This document shows, piece after piece, positions 54,579-63,482 of a DNA stretch of 64,000 nucleotides. Where the stretch lies: the NCBI RefSeq assembly GCF_900115925.1, contig NZ_FOYF01000002.1:530194-594193 (forward strand). Reading direction: 5' to 3'. The position numbers and the translations under genes are program-made. Within the stretch, counting starts at the first letter, position 1. Each line of letters opens with the position of its first letter. The notes under the pieces are model-generated. The model had not been told where the DNA came from. It was given only the letters and a program-made list of their open reading frames with translations, and ran no database searches. The DNA is from Bacillus sp. cl95. GTDB lineage: Bacteria > Bacillota > Bacilli > Bacillales > Cytobacillaceae.

Positions 54579-55478
54579 ATGGGGTACCAAGAAGGAAAGT
54601 ATAATATAAAAGCAATTTCACAGATGTTGGGTATACAACCTGGAACCTTGAGAGCATGGGAAAGGCGCTATCAATTCATTGCACCAAACAGGAATGAATC
54701 AGGACATCGACTATACTCCGATGAACACTTGAAAATTCTCAAATGGCTTATTTCCAAAGTAAATAATGGTTTTACCATCAGCCAAGCAGTTTCATTACTT
54801 GAGAATCAAAAGATGGTTGCTGACGAGCAAGAAAACGATAGAGGTGCAACAGATAAGGATTTATCAAATCAAATCTTGGAAGCGCTTCTTCATTTTGATG
54901 AGACAAGAGCACAAGAATTAATCAACTACTCTTTTAGTTTATATACCATGGATAAGGTTGTAACCGAAGTGCTTGGTGGAATAATGCAGAAAATTGGAGA
55001 CCTATGGGAATCTGGAGAAATTACTAGTGCTCATGAGCATTTTGCTACTTCCATACTACGATCGAGAATTGGTATGATTCTCCATACCATTCCACACAAT
55101 GCTCTCTTACCAAAAGCTTTAGCTGTTTGTGGTCCTGGTGAATGGCATGAAATTGGTTTGTTAATCTTTACATTATTTTTACGTCGTAAAGGCTTTGATG
55201 TTGTCTATTTAGGGGCTAGCATTGACGATGACGATATGAGAGAGGCAGTAGACATTATTAAGCCCAAATTCCTCTTCCTCTCTTGTACGATGAAGGACAA
55301 TGTAGAAGGCACAATAAAGCTTGCCAAGCAGTTTGCCTCTACAAATAAAGAACTGGAAATTGGTCTTGGCGGACATGCCATAGACAATTTGGACGATCGC
55401 GTGAAAAAGGAAGTAGATCATATGATTGTAGGGCGATTACAAAAAGATTGGGAAAAATGGTTAAAGGAACACATTTGA
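54579..55478 (+). CDS. MerR-family regulator with cobalamin-binding domain (CarH/LitR-like)
   Basis: A 299-residue regulator. N-terminal MerR HTH (about 8-75) has YNIKAISQMLGIQPGTLRAWERRY and HRLYSDEHLKILKWL. A four-helix cap (about 95-165) holds W143 and E153-H154, exactly W-x9-EH, the signature of AdoCbl photoreceptors. The B12-binding fold follows with E-W-H-E-I-G (E-x-H-x-x-G), whose His190 is the expected lower axial ligand. CarH from Thermus has His right after the Trp; here it is Glu. Probable light- or B12-responsive repressor; no carotenoid or photolyase gene is adjacent, so its targets are unknown. Confidence 0.85.
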   Translation: MGYQEGKYNIKAISQMLGIQPGTLRAWERRYQFIAPNRNESGHRLYSDEHLKILKWLISKVNNGFTISQAVSLLENQKMVADEQENDRGATDKDLSNQILEALLHFDETRAQELINYSFSLYTMDKVVTEVLGGIMQKIGDLWESGEITSAHEHFATSILRSRIGMILHTIPHNALLPKALAVCGPGEWHEIGLLIFTLFLRRKGFDVVYLGASIDDDDMREAVDIIKPKFLFLSCTMKDNVEGTIKLAKQFASTNKELEIGLGGHAIDNLDDRVKKEVDHMIVGRLQKDWEKWLKEHI

Positions 55479-55555
55479 TGAGGTAGACAAAGCACGTTCC
55501 CGTCACAATGACATAGACTGAAATTACGAGTGATGTCACGGCAGGGGGCAAAATT

Positions 55556-56137
55556 ATGCGTTTAGAACGCTTGACGATGAATAAGATTAAGATCTTCCTA
55601 TCCTCTGATGACTTGTTAGAACGAGGGTTATCCAAAGAGGATATTTGGAAAGATTCGATTAAATGGCATCAGCTTTTTCACGACATGGTTGAAGAAGCCT
55701 GCGAGGAATTCGATGTTGATATACAAGGATCAGTGGCAGTTGAAATTTTTTCGCAACAAGCTCAAGGAATGATATTAATACTGACGATGGAAGAAGTCGC
55801 CGATGGTGAAGAAGTGCTATTTGACGGTTTTATTGAAATGCAAGTGAGTGTTGAAGAATACGATTCTACCATATATGTATTTGAAACTTTTGAAGACTGT
55901 ATCCAGCTTTCTAAACGCCTGCATACTATGGGCATTAATGGAGGCAGTTTAATTTCAAGAGATAACAAATATTATCTAATATTTAGTTTAGTGGAATTGT
56001 TGGATCTTGAATTAACGACATCCATTCTATCTGAATATGGGAACCCGTGCCTTACAAGCGAACACGTACTTAGTGAATATGGAAATACAATAATAGATAA
56101 AAAAGCGGTGGAAACCATTCTTCAGTTTTTTAAGTAA
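55556..56137 (+). CDS. mecB: ClpC adaptor protein YpbH (MecB)
   Basis: A 193-residue MecA paralogue. The N-terminal substrate-binding part is MRLERLTMNKIKIFLSSDDLLERGLSKEDIW. An acidic linker and a C-terminal ClpC-binding domain follow (YVFETFEDCIQLSKRL). The chain is acidic throughout, typical of MecA/YpbH. It docks substrates on ClpCP. Placement beside gudB is as in B. subtilis. GCAGGGGG precedes the ATG. Confidence 0.92.
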   Translation: MRLERLTMNKIKIFLSSDDLLERGLSKEDIWKDSIKWHQLFHDMVEEACEEFDVDIQGSVAVEIFSQQAQGMILILTMEEVADGEEVLFDGFIEMQVSVEEYDSTIYVFETFEDCIQLSKRLHTMGINGGSLISRDNKYYLIFSLVELLDLELTTSILSEYGNPCLTSEHVLSEYGNTIIDKKAVETILQFFK

Positions 56138-56230
56138 AGTTTTATTTTGAAAACTTTACAGGAGATGGTTCCACCTTCTCTTTTGTAAATAACCATTTCA
56201 TTCTGAATCTGATCAGTTTAAAAAACAAAA

Positions 56231-56244
56231 TGATAGCGTTTACA
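56231..56244 (+). promoter_or_regulatory. Candidate CcpA site (cre) upstream of gudB
   Basis: TGATAGCGTTTACA matches the cre consensus TGWNANCGNTNWCA at every fixed position, about 40 bp upstream of the gudB -35. Confidence 0.65.
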
Positions 56245-56283
56245 TATTTTTGTTTGTAATTGTGGAAAACTATATTTTTATTC

Positions 56284-56311
56284 TTGCATAAATCAATCAA
56301 AAGTGTATACT
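56284..56311 (+). promoter_or_regulatory. SigA-type promoter of gudB
   Basis: TTGCAT, 16 nt, TATACT, about 50 bp before the gudB start. Confidence 0.6.
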
Positions 56312-56363
56312 AGGCATGAAAGCGACAACATTCGTATATGCAATTTCTTTAGGAGGTTTACAA

Positions 56364-57641
56364 ATGGTAGCCGAAAAGAGCAATGAAAACGTACAAAATG
56401 AAGACAAACATGATGTGTTGAAGTCAACACAAACTGTTATTCATAAAGCTTTAGAAAAGCTTGGGTATCCAGAAGAAGTTTATGAATTATTGAAGGAACC
56501 TATTAGAATGATGACAGTGAAGATTCCTGTTCGAATGGACGACGGATCTGTTAAAGTCTTTACTGGCTACCGGGCACAACATAATGATGCTGTTGGTCCA
56601 ACCAAAGGTGGAATTCGATTCCATCCACAGGTTACTGAAAAGGAAGTTAAAGCACTTTCAATATGGATGAGTTTAAAATGTGGAATTGTAGATCTTCCGT
56701 ACGGAGGAGGAAAAGGTGGAATAATTTGCGACCCGCGTGATATGTCATTCCGAGAACTAGAAAGACTGAGTCGTGGATATGTACGAGCTATTAGTCAAAT
56801 TGTTGGACCTACGAAAGATATTCCAGCTCCAGATGTTTTCACGAATTCTCAAATTATGGCTTGGATGATGGATGAATACAGCAGAATAGATGAATTTAAT
56901 TCACCTGGTTTCATTACTGGTAAGCCACTTGTATTGGGTGGGTCACATGGTCGTGAATCAGCAACAGCAAAAGGTGTTACGATTTGCATTTATGAAGCAG
57001 CCAAGAAAAAAGGAATTCAGTTGGAAGGTGCTAGGGTAGTTGTACAAGGGTTCGGTAATGCTGGCAGCTACTTATCTAAGTTCATGCACGATGCTGGCGC
57101 AAAAGTCGTTGGGATCTCGGATGCCTACGGTGCACTTTATGACCCAAATGGTTTAGATATCGATTACTTGCTGGACAGACGTGATAGCTTTGGAACAGTT
57201 ACTAAGCTGTTTAACAATACGATTTCGAATAAAGAGTTGTTGGAACTTGAATGTGATATTTTAGTGCCAGCAGCAATTGAAAACCAAATAACAGAGGAAA
57301 ATGCCCATAATATTCGAGCCAGCATCGTAGTCGAAGCGGCTAACGGTCCTACAACCCTTGAGGCAACTCAAATCCTTACGGAAAGAGGCATCTTGCTTGT
57401 TCCGGACGTGTTGGCTTCAGCTGGTGGAGTAACGGTTTCATACTTCGAATGGGTTCAAAACAATCAAGGTTATTATTGGACTGAAGAAGAAGTAGAAGAG
57501 AAGCTTGAAAAAGTCATGGTGAAGTCGTTCAATAATATTTATGAAACGGCACAAACTCGCCGAATTGACATGCGTTTGGCAGCTTACATGGTTGGGGTAA
57601 GAAAAATGGCTGAAGCGAGCCGCTTCAGAGGTTGGATTTAG
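56364..57641 (+). CDS. gudB: NAD-specific glutamate dehydrogenase
   Basis: A 425-residue hexameric enzyme for oxidative deamination of glutamate. The catalytic Lys lies in GGIRFHP...[15 protein letters not shown], and the NAD Rossmann motif is [12 protein letters not shown] (about 220). The region that carries a 9-bp duplication in laboratory B. subtilis 168 GudB reads [13 protein letters not shown] here with no duplication, so the enzyme should be active. GGAGGT is 7 nt before the ATG at 56364. Position after mecB identifies it as gudB rather than rocG. Confidence 0.95.
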   Translation: MVAEKSNENVQNEDKHDVLKSTQTVIHKALEKLGYPEEVYELLKEPIRMMTVKIPVRMDDGSVKVFTGYRAQHNDAVGPTKGGIRFHPQVTEKEVKALSIWMSLKCGIVDLPYGGGKGGIICDPRDMSFRELERLSRGYVRAISQIVGPTKDIPAPDVFTNSQIMAWMMDEYSRIDEFNSPGFITGKPLVLGGSHGRESATAKGVTICIYEAAKKKGIQLEGARVVVQGFGNAGSYLSKFMHDAGAKVVGISDAYGALYDPNGLDIDYLLDRRDSFGTVTKLFNNTISNKELLELECDILVPAAIENQITEENAHNIRASIVVEAANGPTTLEATQILTERGILLVPDVLASAGGVTVSYFEWVQNNQGYYWTEEEVEEKLEKVMVKSFNNIYETAQTRRIDMRLAAYMVGVRKMAEASRFRGWI

Positions 57642-58018
57642 TCAAATTCTTCGACGGCCTAAGTAATTTAATTTCTTAGAAGTTCGGAAATTCCAAAGGT
57701 TCAACGTTGAAACATATTAAAAAATCTCCTATCATGAGTGATGGGAGATTTTTTACGTGAAAAAGTATAATATTAGAATGAAGATAATTGTCTCCTAATC
57801 GATTCAGCCAAGACTTGGTCGTATGGAGCGTCCGAGATAAATCAAATTACTAATAAGAAAGCTTGTTAATTCATAATTAAAATTGGGCTGTGTAAGGCTA
57901 AATGTTGTTTTTGTACGATGTTGATTTGGAAAGGGAACTGAGTCCCTGAAACGGAAGACAGCAGGCAAGTTAGACATAGCATTGAATTAATACGGTTTAG
58001 ATACAGGAGTGATAGATC
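57642..58018. other. 377-bp intergenic stretch
   Basis: Apart from the gudB terminator it holds a short GGGAACTGAGTCCC hairpin near 57935 and AT-rich DNA. I see no gene and no riboswitch family I recognise; the ypdA promoter must lie here. Confidence 0.7.
57723..57754 (+). terminator. Terminator after gudB
   Basis: AATCTCCTATCA / TGATGGGAGATT, TGAG loop, TTTT. Confidence 0.9.
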
Positions 58019-58978
58019 ATGCAACAAGAGGACGTGATAGTTGTCGGTGGGGGACCTTGTGGCTTGGCGGCTGCCATTTCATTAAAGGAAATAGGCTTAA
58101 ATCCATTGATTATTGAGAAGGGCAATATTGTAAATGCGATTTATAATTACCCAACTCATCAGACTTTTTTCAGTACGAGTGAAAAATTAGAAATCGGTGA
58201 TGTGCCTTTTATTACAGAGGATTATAAACCGCGAAGAAATCAGGCACTTTCTTATTATCGAGAGGTAGTTAAACGGAAAAATTTGCGAATCAACTCGTTT
58301 GAAAAAGTTCTCGCTATTACAAAAGGTGAACATTTTCGCGTTGAAACAGATAAAGGCTTATATGAAGCCCGCTACATTGTTATTGCAACAGGATATTACG
58401 ATAATCCGAATTACTTGAATATACCTGGAGAGAATCTTTCTAAAGTATCACACTATTTCAAAGAAGCTCATCCATATTTCGATAAAGATGTCTGTGTGAT
58501 CGGAGGCAAAAATTCAAGTGTAGATGCAGCTATTGAACTTGTGAAGGCCGGTGCGCGTGTAACTGTTCTTTATCGTGGGAAAGAGTATTCGCCTAGCGTA
58601 AAGCCCTGGATTTTACCGGAATTTGACTCGCTTGTACGTAACGAAGTCATAAAGATGGAATTTGCAGCAAATATCGAGTTAATAACTGAAGAGTCAGTAA
58701 TCTATAATAAGGGTTCACAAAAATACACCATTCAAAATGATTTTGTATTTGCGATGACTGGTTATCATCCCGATCACTCTTTCCTGGAAAAAATGGGCAT
58801 TGAAATAGAAGTTGATACTGGTAGACCAAAATTTGATAAAGATACGATGGAAACAAATGTGCAAGGTATATTCATTGCCGGTGTCATCGCTGCTGGGAAC
58901 AATGCTAATGAAATCTTTATTGAAAATGGCAGGTTTCACGGTCATTTAATAACTAATGAAATTTCAAAAAGAAAGTAA
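58019..58978 (+). CDS. ypdA: Bacillithiol disulfide reductase YpdA (Bdr)
   Basis: A 319-residue FAD/NADPH oxidoreductase that reduces bacillithiol disulfide. The FAD motif VIVVGGGPCGLAAA carries the conserved Cys14 used by YpdA. The NADPH motif CVIGGKNSSVDAAIEL is at about 160, and GIFIAGVIAAGNNANEIFIENGR closes the fold. It overlaps the next gene region slightly. CAGGAGTG precedes the ATG. Confidence 0.93.
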   Translation: MQQEDVIVVGGGPCGLAAAISLKEIGLNPLIIEKGNIVNAIYNYPTHQTFFSTSEKLEIGDVPFITEDYKPRRNQALSYYREVVKRKNLRINSFEKVLAITKGEHFRVETDKGLYEARYIVIATGYYDNPNYLNIPGENLSKVSHYFKEAHPYFDKDVCVIGGKNSSVDAAIELVKAGARVTVLYRGKEYSPSVKPWILPEFDSLVRNEVIKMEFAANIELITEESVIYNKGSQKYTIQNDFVFAMTGYHPDHSFLEKMGIEIEVDTGRPKFDKDTMETNVQGIFIAGVIAAGNNANEIFIENGRFHGHLITNEISKRK

Positions 58979-59022
58979 TGCTTGATTTACGAACGATAAT
59001 ATGGATTGACAGGAGAAAAACT

Positions 59023-59979
59023 ATGAAAAAAGTCGTTTTGTTAACAACAGGAGGAACAATTGCCAGCAAGCCTAACAAGGAGTCTGGAAAGCTAGCTTCT
59101 GGTGCTCTTACTGGTGAAGAGCTTGCTTCTATGTGTCAATTACCAGAAGATATTGAAGTTGTGGTTGACTCAGTCTTTCAAAAAGCTAGTATTCACATTA
59201 CCTTTGATGATTTGGTTTATTTGAAAAACAAGATAAATAGCTACTACGAAGATAAAAGTGTGTCAGGTGTTGTCGTGACTCATGGTACAGATACAATGGA
59301 GGAAACGGCATATTTCCTGGATTTAGCTATCAATGATGAACGTCCTGTCATTGTTACTGGTTCTCAAAGATCAATTGAAGATTTAGGGAGCGATGTATAT
59401 ATTAACTTGCGACATGCAATATACTCTGCGTGTTCAGAAGACCTCCGAGGTGTAGGTGCTGTCGTTGTATTTAATGAACGGATATTTGCAGCAAGATATG
59501 TAAAGAAAGAACATGCTTCCAATATTCAAGGTTTTAATGCTTTTGGCTTTGGATACCTAGGGATAATCGATAATGATAAAGTCCAAATTTATCAAAAACC
59601 TTTAACGAGAGAGTACTATGAAATTGTTAAAGAAATACCTCAAGTTGACATCATTAAATGTTACATTGGCGCAAATGGAAAATTCATAAAGGCTGCCAGA
59701 GAGAGTGGTGTAAAAGGAATCATTCTTGAAGGTGTCGGTAGAGGTCAAGTTGCACCAGATATGATGAAGGAAATAGAACAGGCAATTTCGGAAGGCATTA
59801 CTTTGGCTGTGACGACTAGTGCAGAAGAGGGCGCTGTTTATCCTACTTATGATTATGAAGGTAGTGCCTATGATCTTAAGAACAAGGGCGTCATCTTAGG
59901 TCATGATTATGATTCAAAGAAAGCAAGAATTAAACTAGCCCTTATGCTTGCGAGTGGAAAAAAAGGTAATGCGTTTTAA
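59023..59979 (+). CDS. L-asparaginase
   Basis: A 318-residue type I/II asparaginase converting asparagine to aspartate and ammonia. The catalytic Thr sits in LLTTGGTIASKP (about 12) and the second catalytic motif VVTHGTDTMEETA (about 85) is complete. SEDLRGVGAVVVFN and AEEGAVYPTYDY are also conserved. No signal peptide is visible, so it is cytoplasmic (AnsA-like). It follows ypdA by 44 nt. GACAGGAG precedes the ATG at 59023; a longer in-frame ATG at 58978 overlaps the ypdA stop. Confidence 0.92.
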   Translation: MKKVVLLTTGGTIASKPNKESGKLASGALTGEELASMCQLPEDIEVVVDSVFQKASIHITFDDLVYLKNKINSYYEDKSVSGVVVTHGTDTMEETAYFLDLAINDERPVIVTGSQRSIEDLGSDVYINLRHAIYSACSEDLRGVGAVVVFNERIFAARYVKKEHASNIQGFNAFGFGYLGIIDNDKVQIYQKPLTREYYEIVKEIPQVDIIKCYIGANGKFIKAARESGVKGIILEGVGRGQVAPDMMKEIEQAISEGITLAVTTSAEEGAVYPTYDYEGSAYDLKNKGVILGHDYDSKKARIKLALMLASGKKGNAF

Positions 59980-60069
59980 ATGTTAATTTTACCAAATTTA
60001 TAGAAACTTCCATTTTCTTTCTTTTGTTTACATGTTACGATTAAGTAAATGTGGAAGGGAGGTGCCTCC

Positions 60070-60750
60070 ATGATCGGGATATTATCAGCAGGGATTGCTC
60101 CTGGATTGGCTTTACTAAGTTATTTATATTTGAAAGACGAATACGGTGTTGAACCCGTTTCAGTCGTATCGAGATCTTTCTTTTTTGGTGCAATTCTGGT
60201 TTTTCCTATCATGTTCATTCAGCATGTTCTCTCTGTTGAAACTGTTATCCCTTTCGATTGGATGGACGCCTTCTTATCGTCCGGATTGCTGGAAGAATTC
60301 TTTAAGTGGTTTATTTTATTTTATACTGTTTATCAACATGTTGCCTTTGATGAACCATACGATGGGATCGTTTATGGAGCAGCTGTTTCGCTTGGATTTG
60401 CGACATCAGAAAACATATTTTATCTAATTGGTAACGGTGTGGAACACGCCATCGGCAGAGCGTTATTACCTGTTTCTAGTCATGCCGTTTTTGGATTAGT
60501 GATGGGATACTATATGGGTAAAGGGAAATTTACCCAATCAAAAAAACATGTTTGGATTTTGATGTCCCTTATCTTACCGATCCTCTTACACGGGTGCTAT
60601 GATTTTATCTTGATTTCACAAGAAAATTGGCTTTTTAAAATCTTGCCTTTTATGATTTTCTTATGGTGGTTTGGGTTGAGGAAAGTTAAATTGGCACGTG
60701 CATTAAGCGCTAGTCATTTTGAGAATCAAGTTCATATCCAAAAGTTTTAG
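60070..60750 (+). CDS. prsW: Intramembrane protease PrsW
   Basis: A 226-residue glutamic-type membrane protease (CPBP relative) that cuts anti-sigma factor RsiW at site 1 and so activates SigW. The E-E-F-F-K-W motif is at about 77, [17 protein letters not shown] at about 140 and HGCYDFI at about 178, the last two holding the expected His. About eight transmembrane segments. Its ribosome binding site GGAGGT forms a short palindrome with the following GCCTCC, directly before the ATG. Confidence 0.93.
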   Translation: MIGILSAGIAPGLALLSYLYLKDEYGVEPVSVVSRSFFFGAILVFPIMFIQHVLSVETVIPFDWMDAFLSSGLLEEFFKWFILFYTVYQHVAFDEPYDGIVYGAAVSLGFATSENIFYLIGNGVEHAIGRALLPVSSHAVFGLVMGYYMGKGKFTQSKKHVWILMSLILPILLHGCYDFILISQENWLFKILPFMIFLWWFGLRKVKLARALSASHFENQVHIQKF

Positions 60751-60785
60751 AAGATTCCTCTTCAAAAAGAGGGTCTTCTTTTTTT
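60749..60785 (+). terminator. Terminator after prsW
   Basis: AGAAGATTCCTCTT / AAGAGGGTCTTCT with a CAAA loop and T-run. Confidence 0.88.
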
Positions 60786-60966
60786 ATGCAGTTGATATTT
60801 GACAAGAATTGGATACCTTTCCTTGACTATCTACTAAGTCGCTTCGCTTTCTTCCTCACATGGGTAATTTTCACCCTGTTTTTTTAGGAGTATCTATAAA
60901 TTCTCTGCCTTATTAGGTGTAAAATGCAACATTCAAAAATGACAAAGCCTTTTTTTATAACAAATT

Positions 60967-60996
60967 TGAATAAAAATTCCTTTTCAACGAAAAATA
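60967..60996 (+). promoter_or_regulatory. Candidate SigG promoter of sleB
   Basis: TGAATA, 17 nt, AAAAATA. The -35 fits the SigG consensus exactly and the -10 partly. sleB-ypeB is forespore-expressed in B. subtilis. Confidence 0.45.
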
Positions 60997-61037
60997 TGGT
61001 TATTGCAATAGAGATTGACATATGGGGGTAATCATCC

Positions 61038-62009
61038 ATGAAAAAGCAAAAAATTCACATGTCAAAATATTTCATTCTAATTTTTTGTTCGATTTTGTTC
61101 TCCTGTGGCTTATTTGCGGAGAAAACAGATGCGTTTTCTAATCAAGTAATTCAGAAAGGGGCAGTCGGTGACGACGTTATTGAACTCCAGTCTCGACTAC
61201 AGTATATCGGGTATTACAACGGAAAAATTGATGGCGTCTTTGGATGGAGTACATATTGGGCATTAAGAAATTTCCAATATGAATATGGACTTCCGATTGA
61301 CGGATTAGCGGGTTGGCCGACCAAACTGAAACTAGCCAAAGCTTCTAAATACAACGAACAATTTGTAAAAAAACAAATAGAAAAGGGCGGAAAGTTTTCT
61401 CATTATGGCGGTGTAGGACTTGAAAAGCAAAAACAACCTGATCGAAAAACGCCAACACCTGCCGTTCCACAGAACGGGAAAACCCCTGCTTCGCCGTCAA
61501 AAAAACCGGCACAACCTAATGCACCGGCACCTGCACAGCCCAAGACACAAATACCTGCTCAGCCAACGCCAACAGCGCAGAAAAAGCAACCTGCCAATGC
61601 GCAACCAAAAGCAGAAACAAGAAAGCCGACAGCAACGAATACTCCCAACGGATTTTCGCAAAATGACATTCAGCTTATGGCAAACGCGGTTTACGGTGAA
61701 TCAAGGGGTGAACCTTATACAGGCCAAGTTGCTGTGGCTGCAGTTATACTTAATCGAGTAGAAAGTGCAAACTTCCCTGACACCGTTTCTGGAGTTATTT
61801 TTGAGCCTGGTGCCTTTACAGCAGTTGCTGATGGTCAAATCTGGCTGACTCCAAATGATGGAGCAAAGAAAGCTGTTATTGATGCTATTAATGGACTTGA
61901 TCCAACTGGAAATGCAATTTATTACTTTAATCCAGAAACAGCAACGAGTAAATGGATTTGGTCTAGGCCACAAATTAAACGGATTGGGAAACATATTTTT
62001 TGTAAATAG
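61038..62009 (+). CDS. sleB: Spore cortex-lytic enzyme SleB
   Basis: A 323-residue lytic transglycosylase that degrades cortex peptidoglycan at germination. Signal peptide (about 1-30) precedes a peptidoglycan-binding domain (GAVGDDVIELQSRLQYIGYYNGKIDG, about 42-95). An unusually long Pro/Ala/Lys/Gln/Thr-rich linker (about 135-210) follows. The catalytic hydrolase_2 domain has LMANAVYGESRGEPYTGQ with catalytic Glu (about 228). It is co-transcribed with ypeB, as in other spore formers. GGGGG precedes the ATG. Confidence 0.94.
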   Translation: MKKQKIHMSKYFILIFCSILFSCGLFAEKTDAFSNQVIQKGAVGDDVIELQSRLQYIGYYNGKIDGVFGWSTYWALRNFQYEYGLPIDGLAGWPTKLKLAKASKYNEQFVKKQIEKGGKFSHYGGVGLEKQKQPDRKTPTPAVPQNGKTPASPSKKPAQPNAPAPAQPKTQIPAQPTPTAQKKQPANAQPKAETRKPTATNTPNGFSQNDIQLMANAVYGESRGEPYTGQVAVAAVILNRVESANFPDTVSGVIFEPGAFTAVADGQIWLTPNDGAKKAVIDAINGLDPTGNAIYYFNPETATSKWIWSRPQIKRIGKHIFCK

Positions 62010-62023
62010 AGAGGTGAATGAAG

Positions 62024-63376
62024 ATGCTGCGAATTATCGTTATTTCCATCCTCACTCTAGGGGTTGCAGGAACAGCTTTCTGGGGTTATCAAGAGCATCG
62101 AGAAAAAAATGCGATCTTATTAAATGCTGAAAATAACTACCAGCGTGCTTTTCATGATCTCACGTTTCAGGTAGATTTACTAAATGATAAAATTGGTTCA
62201 ACTTTGGCCATGAATTCCCGTAGTTCCTTATCTCCTGCTCTTGCAGAGGTATGGAAGATTACATCTGAAGCTCATAGTGACGTTGGACAACTTCCTCTCG
62301 CGCTCTTACCGTTCAATAAAACGGAAGAATTTTTAGCGAATATTGGGGATTTCAGTTATCGCGCTGCAATAAGAGATCTGGACAAAGAACCATTAAGCGA
62401 AAAAGAATATGAAAAATTAAAAGTACTTTATAAACAATCTGCAGATATTCAATCGGAATTAAGAAAAGTTCAACACATGGTCCTTAAGAATAACTTGAGA
62501 TGGATGGATGTAGAATTAGCTCTCGCTACAGGAAAAGAGGCTGCAGATAATACCATCATTGATGGTTTCAAGACAGTGGAGAAAACCGTGGCTGGGTATG
62601 ATGAAACTGACTTTGGACCAGCGTTCGTCAATTTGCAGAAGCGGGACGAAAACTTTAAGAAGCTGTCAGGAAAGAAAATCAGCAAACAAGAAGCTGTTGC
62701 TACTGCAAGAAAATACACGGGCCTTAAAGAAAATGATGATATTAAGGTTACTGAAAGTGGAAAAGGTTCGGATTATGGATTCTATAGTGTTTCCATTATG
62801 AACAAAAAATCTGGAATTGAAGCCAACATGGATATAACAAAAAAGGGTGGTTATCCTGTCTGGTTCTTAGTTTCACGTGATGTAAAGAAACAAAGCATTA
62901 GTCTTAATGATGCCTCTAATAACGCAATTAGATTTTTGAAAGAGAACGGGTTTAAGGATCTTGTATTATTTGAAAGTGCACAGTTTGACAATGTAGGAGC
63001 TTTTACATTTGTCTCAAATCAAAATAATATTAGGATATATCCGGAGTCAATTAAAGTGAAAATTGCACTTGATAACGGTAATATGATTGGGTTTTCAGCT
63101 GAGGATTATCTAAAATCCCATAAAGAAAAACGGGATATCCCTGCGCCTGCCTTGTCAAAAGAGGAAGCACGGAAGAAAATCAATCCGAGCTTGAAAGTGA
63201 TGGAAGATAGTCTTGCAATTATTAACAATGACTTAAATGATGATGTGTTGTGTTATGAATTCGTGGGTACTCTCGGAGAGGATACTTACCGAATCTTCAT
63301 CAATGCTGAAAGTGGAACGGAAGAGAAAGTTGAAAAATTAAAAAATGCTGAGCAAATTTATGAAGAGGTTGTATAG
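62024..63376 (+). CDS. ypeB: Germination protein YpeB
   Basis: A 450-residue spore membrane protein needed to localise and stabilise SleB. One N-terminal helix (about 4-22) anchors it. The middle is a helical domain with a long coiled-coil look. The C-terminal half holds PepSY-like repeats, including ISKQEAVATARKYTGL, ISLNDASNNAIRFLKENGF and LSKEEARKKINPSL. GAGGTG lies 7 nt before the ATG at 62024; an ATG at 62018 is too close. Encoded 14 nt after sleB. Confidence 0.94.
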   Translation: MLRIIVISILTLGVAGTAFWGYQEHREKNAILLNAENNYQRAFHDLTFQVDLLNDKIGSTLAMNSRSSLSPALAEVWKITSEAHSDVGQLPLALLPFNKTEEFLANIGDFSYRAAIRDLDKEPLSEKEYEKLKVLYKQSADIQSELRKVQHMVLKNNLRWMDVELALATGKEAADNTIIDGFKTVEKTVAGYDETDFGPAFVNLQKRDENFKKLSGKKISKQEAVATARKYTGLKENDDIKVTESGKGSDYGFYSVSIMNKKSGIEANMDITKKGGYPVWFLVSRDVKKQSISLNDASNNAIRFLKENGFKDLVLFESAQFDNVGAFTFVSNQNNIRIYPESIKVKIALDNGNMIGFSAEDYLKSHKEKRDIPAPALSKEEARKKINPSLKVMEDSLAIINNDLNDDVLCYEFVGTLGEDTYRIFINAESGTEEKVEKLKNAEQIYEEVV

Positions 63377-63408
63377 GAAGAGCAAAATATTTGCTTTTCC
63401 TTTTTTTT
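63376..63408 (+). terminator. Terminator after sleB-ypeB
   Basis: GGAAGAGCAAA / TTTGCTTTTCC with ATAT loop and eight T, overlapping the ypeB stop. Confidence 0.92.
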
Positions 63409-63482
63409 ATTACATGTATAATTATAGTTATGATTATTAATTTATCCTTTTGTTTCACAGAGAATAAGGAAGTGTAGCGGCA

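Noticed and set aside
57751-58018. Structured leader RNA before ypdA
   Set aside because: Contains a small GGGAACTGAGTCCC hairpin only; no motif of a riboswitch class I know.
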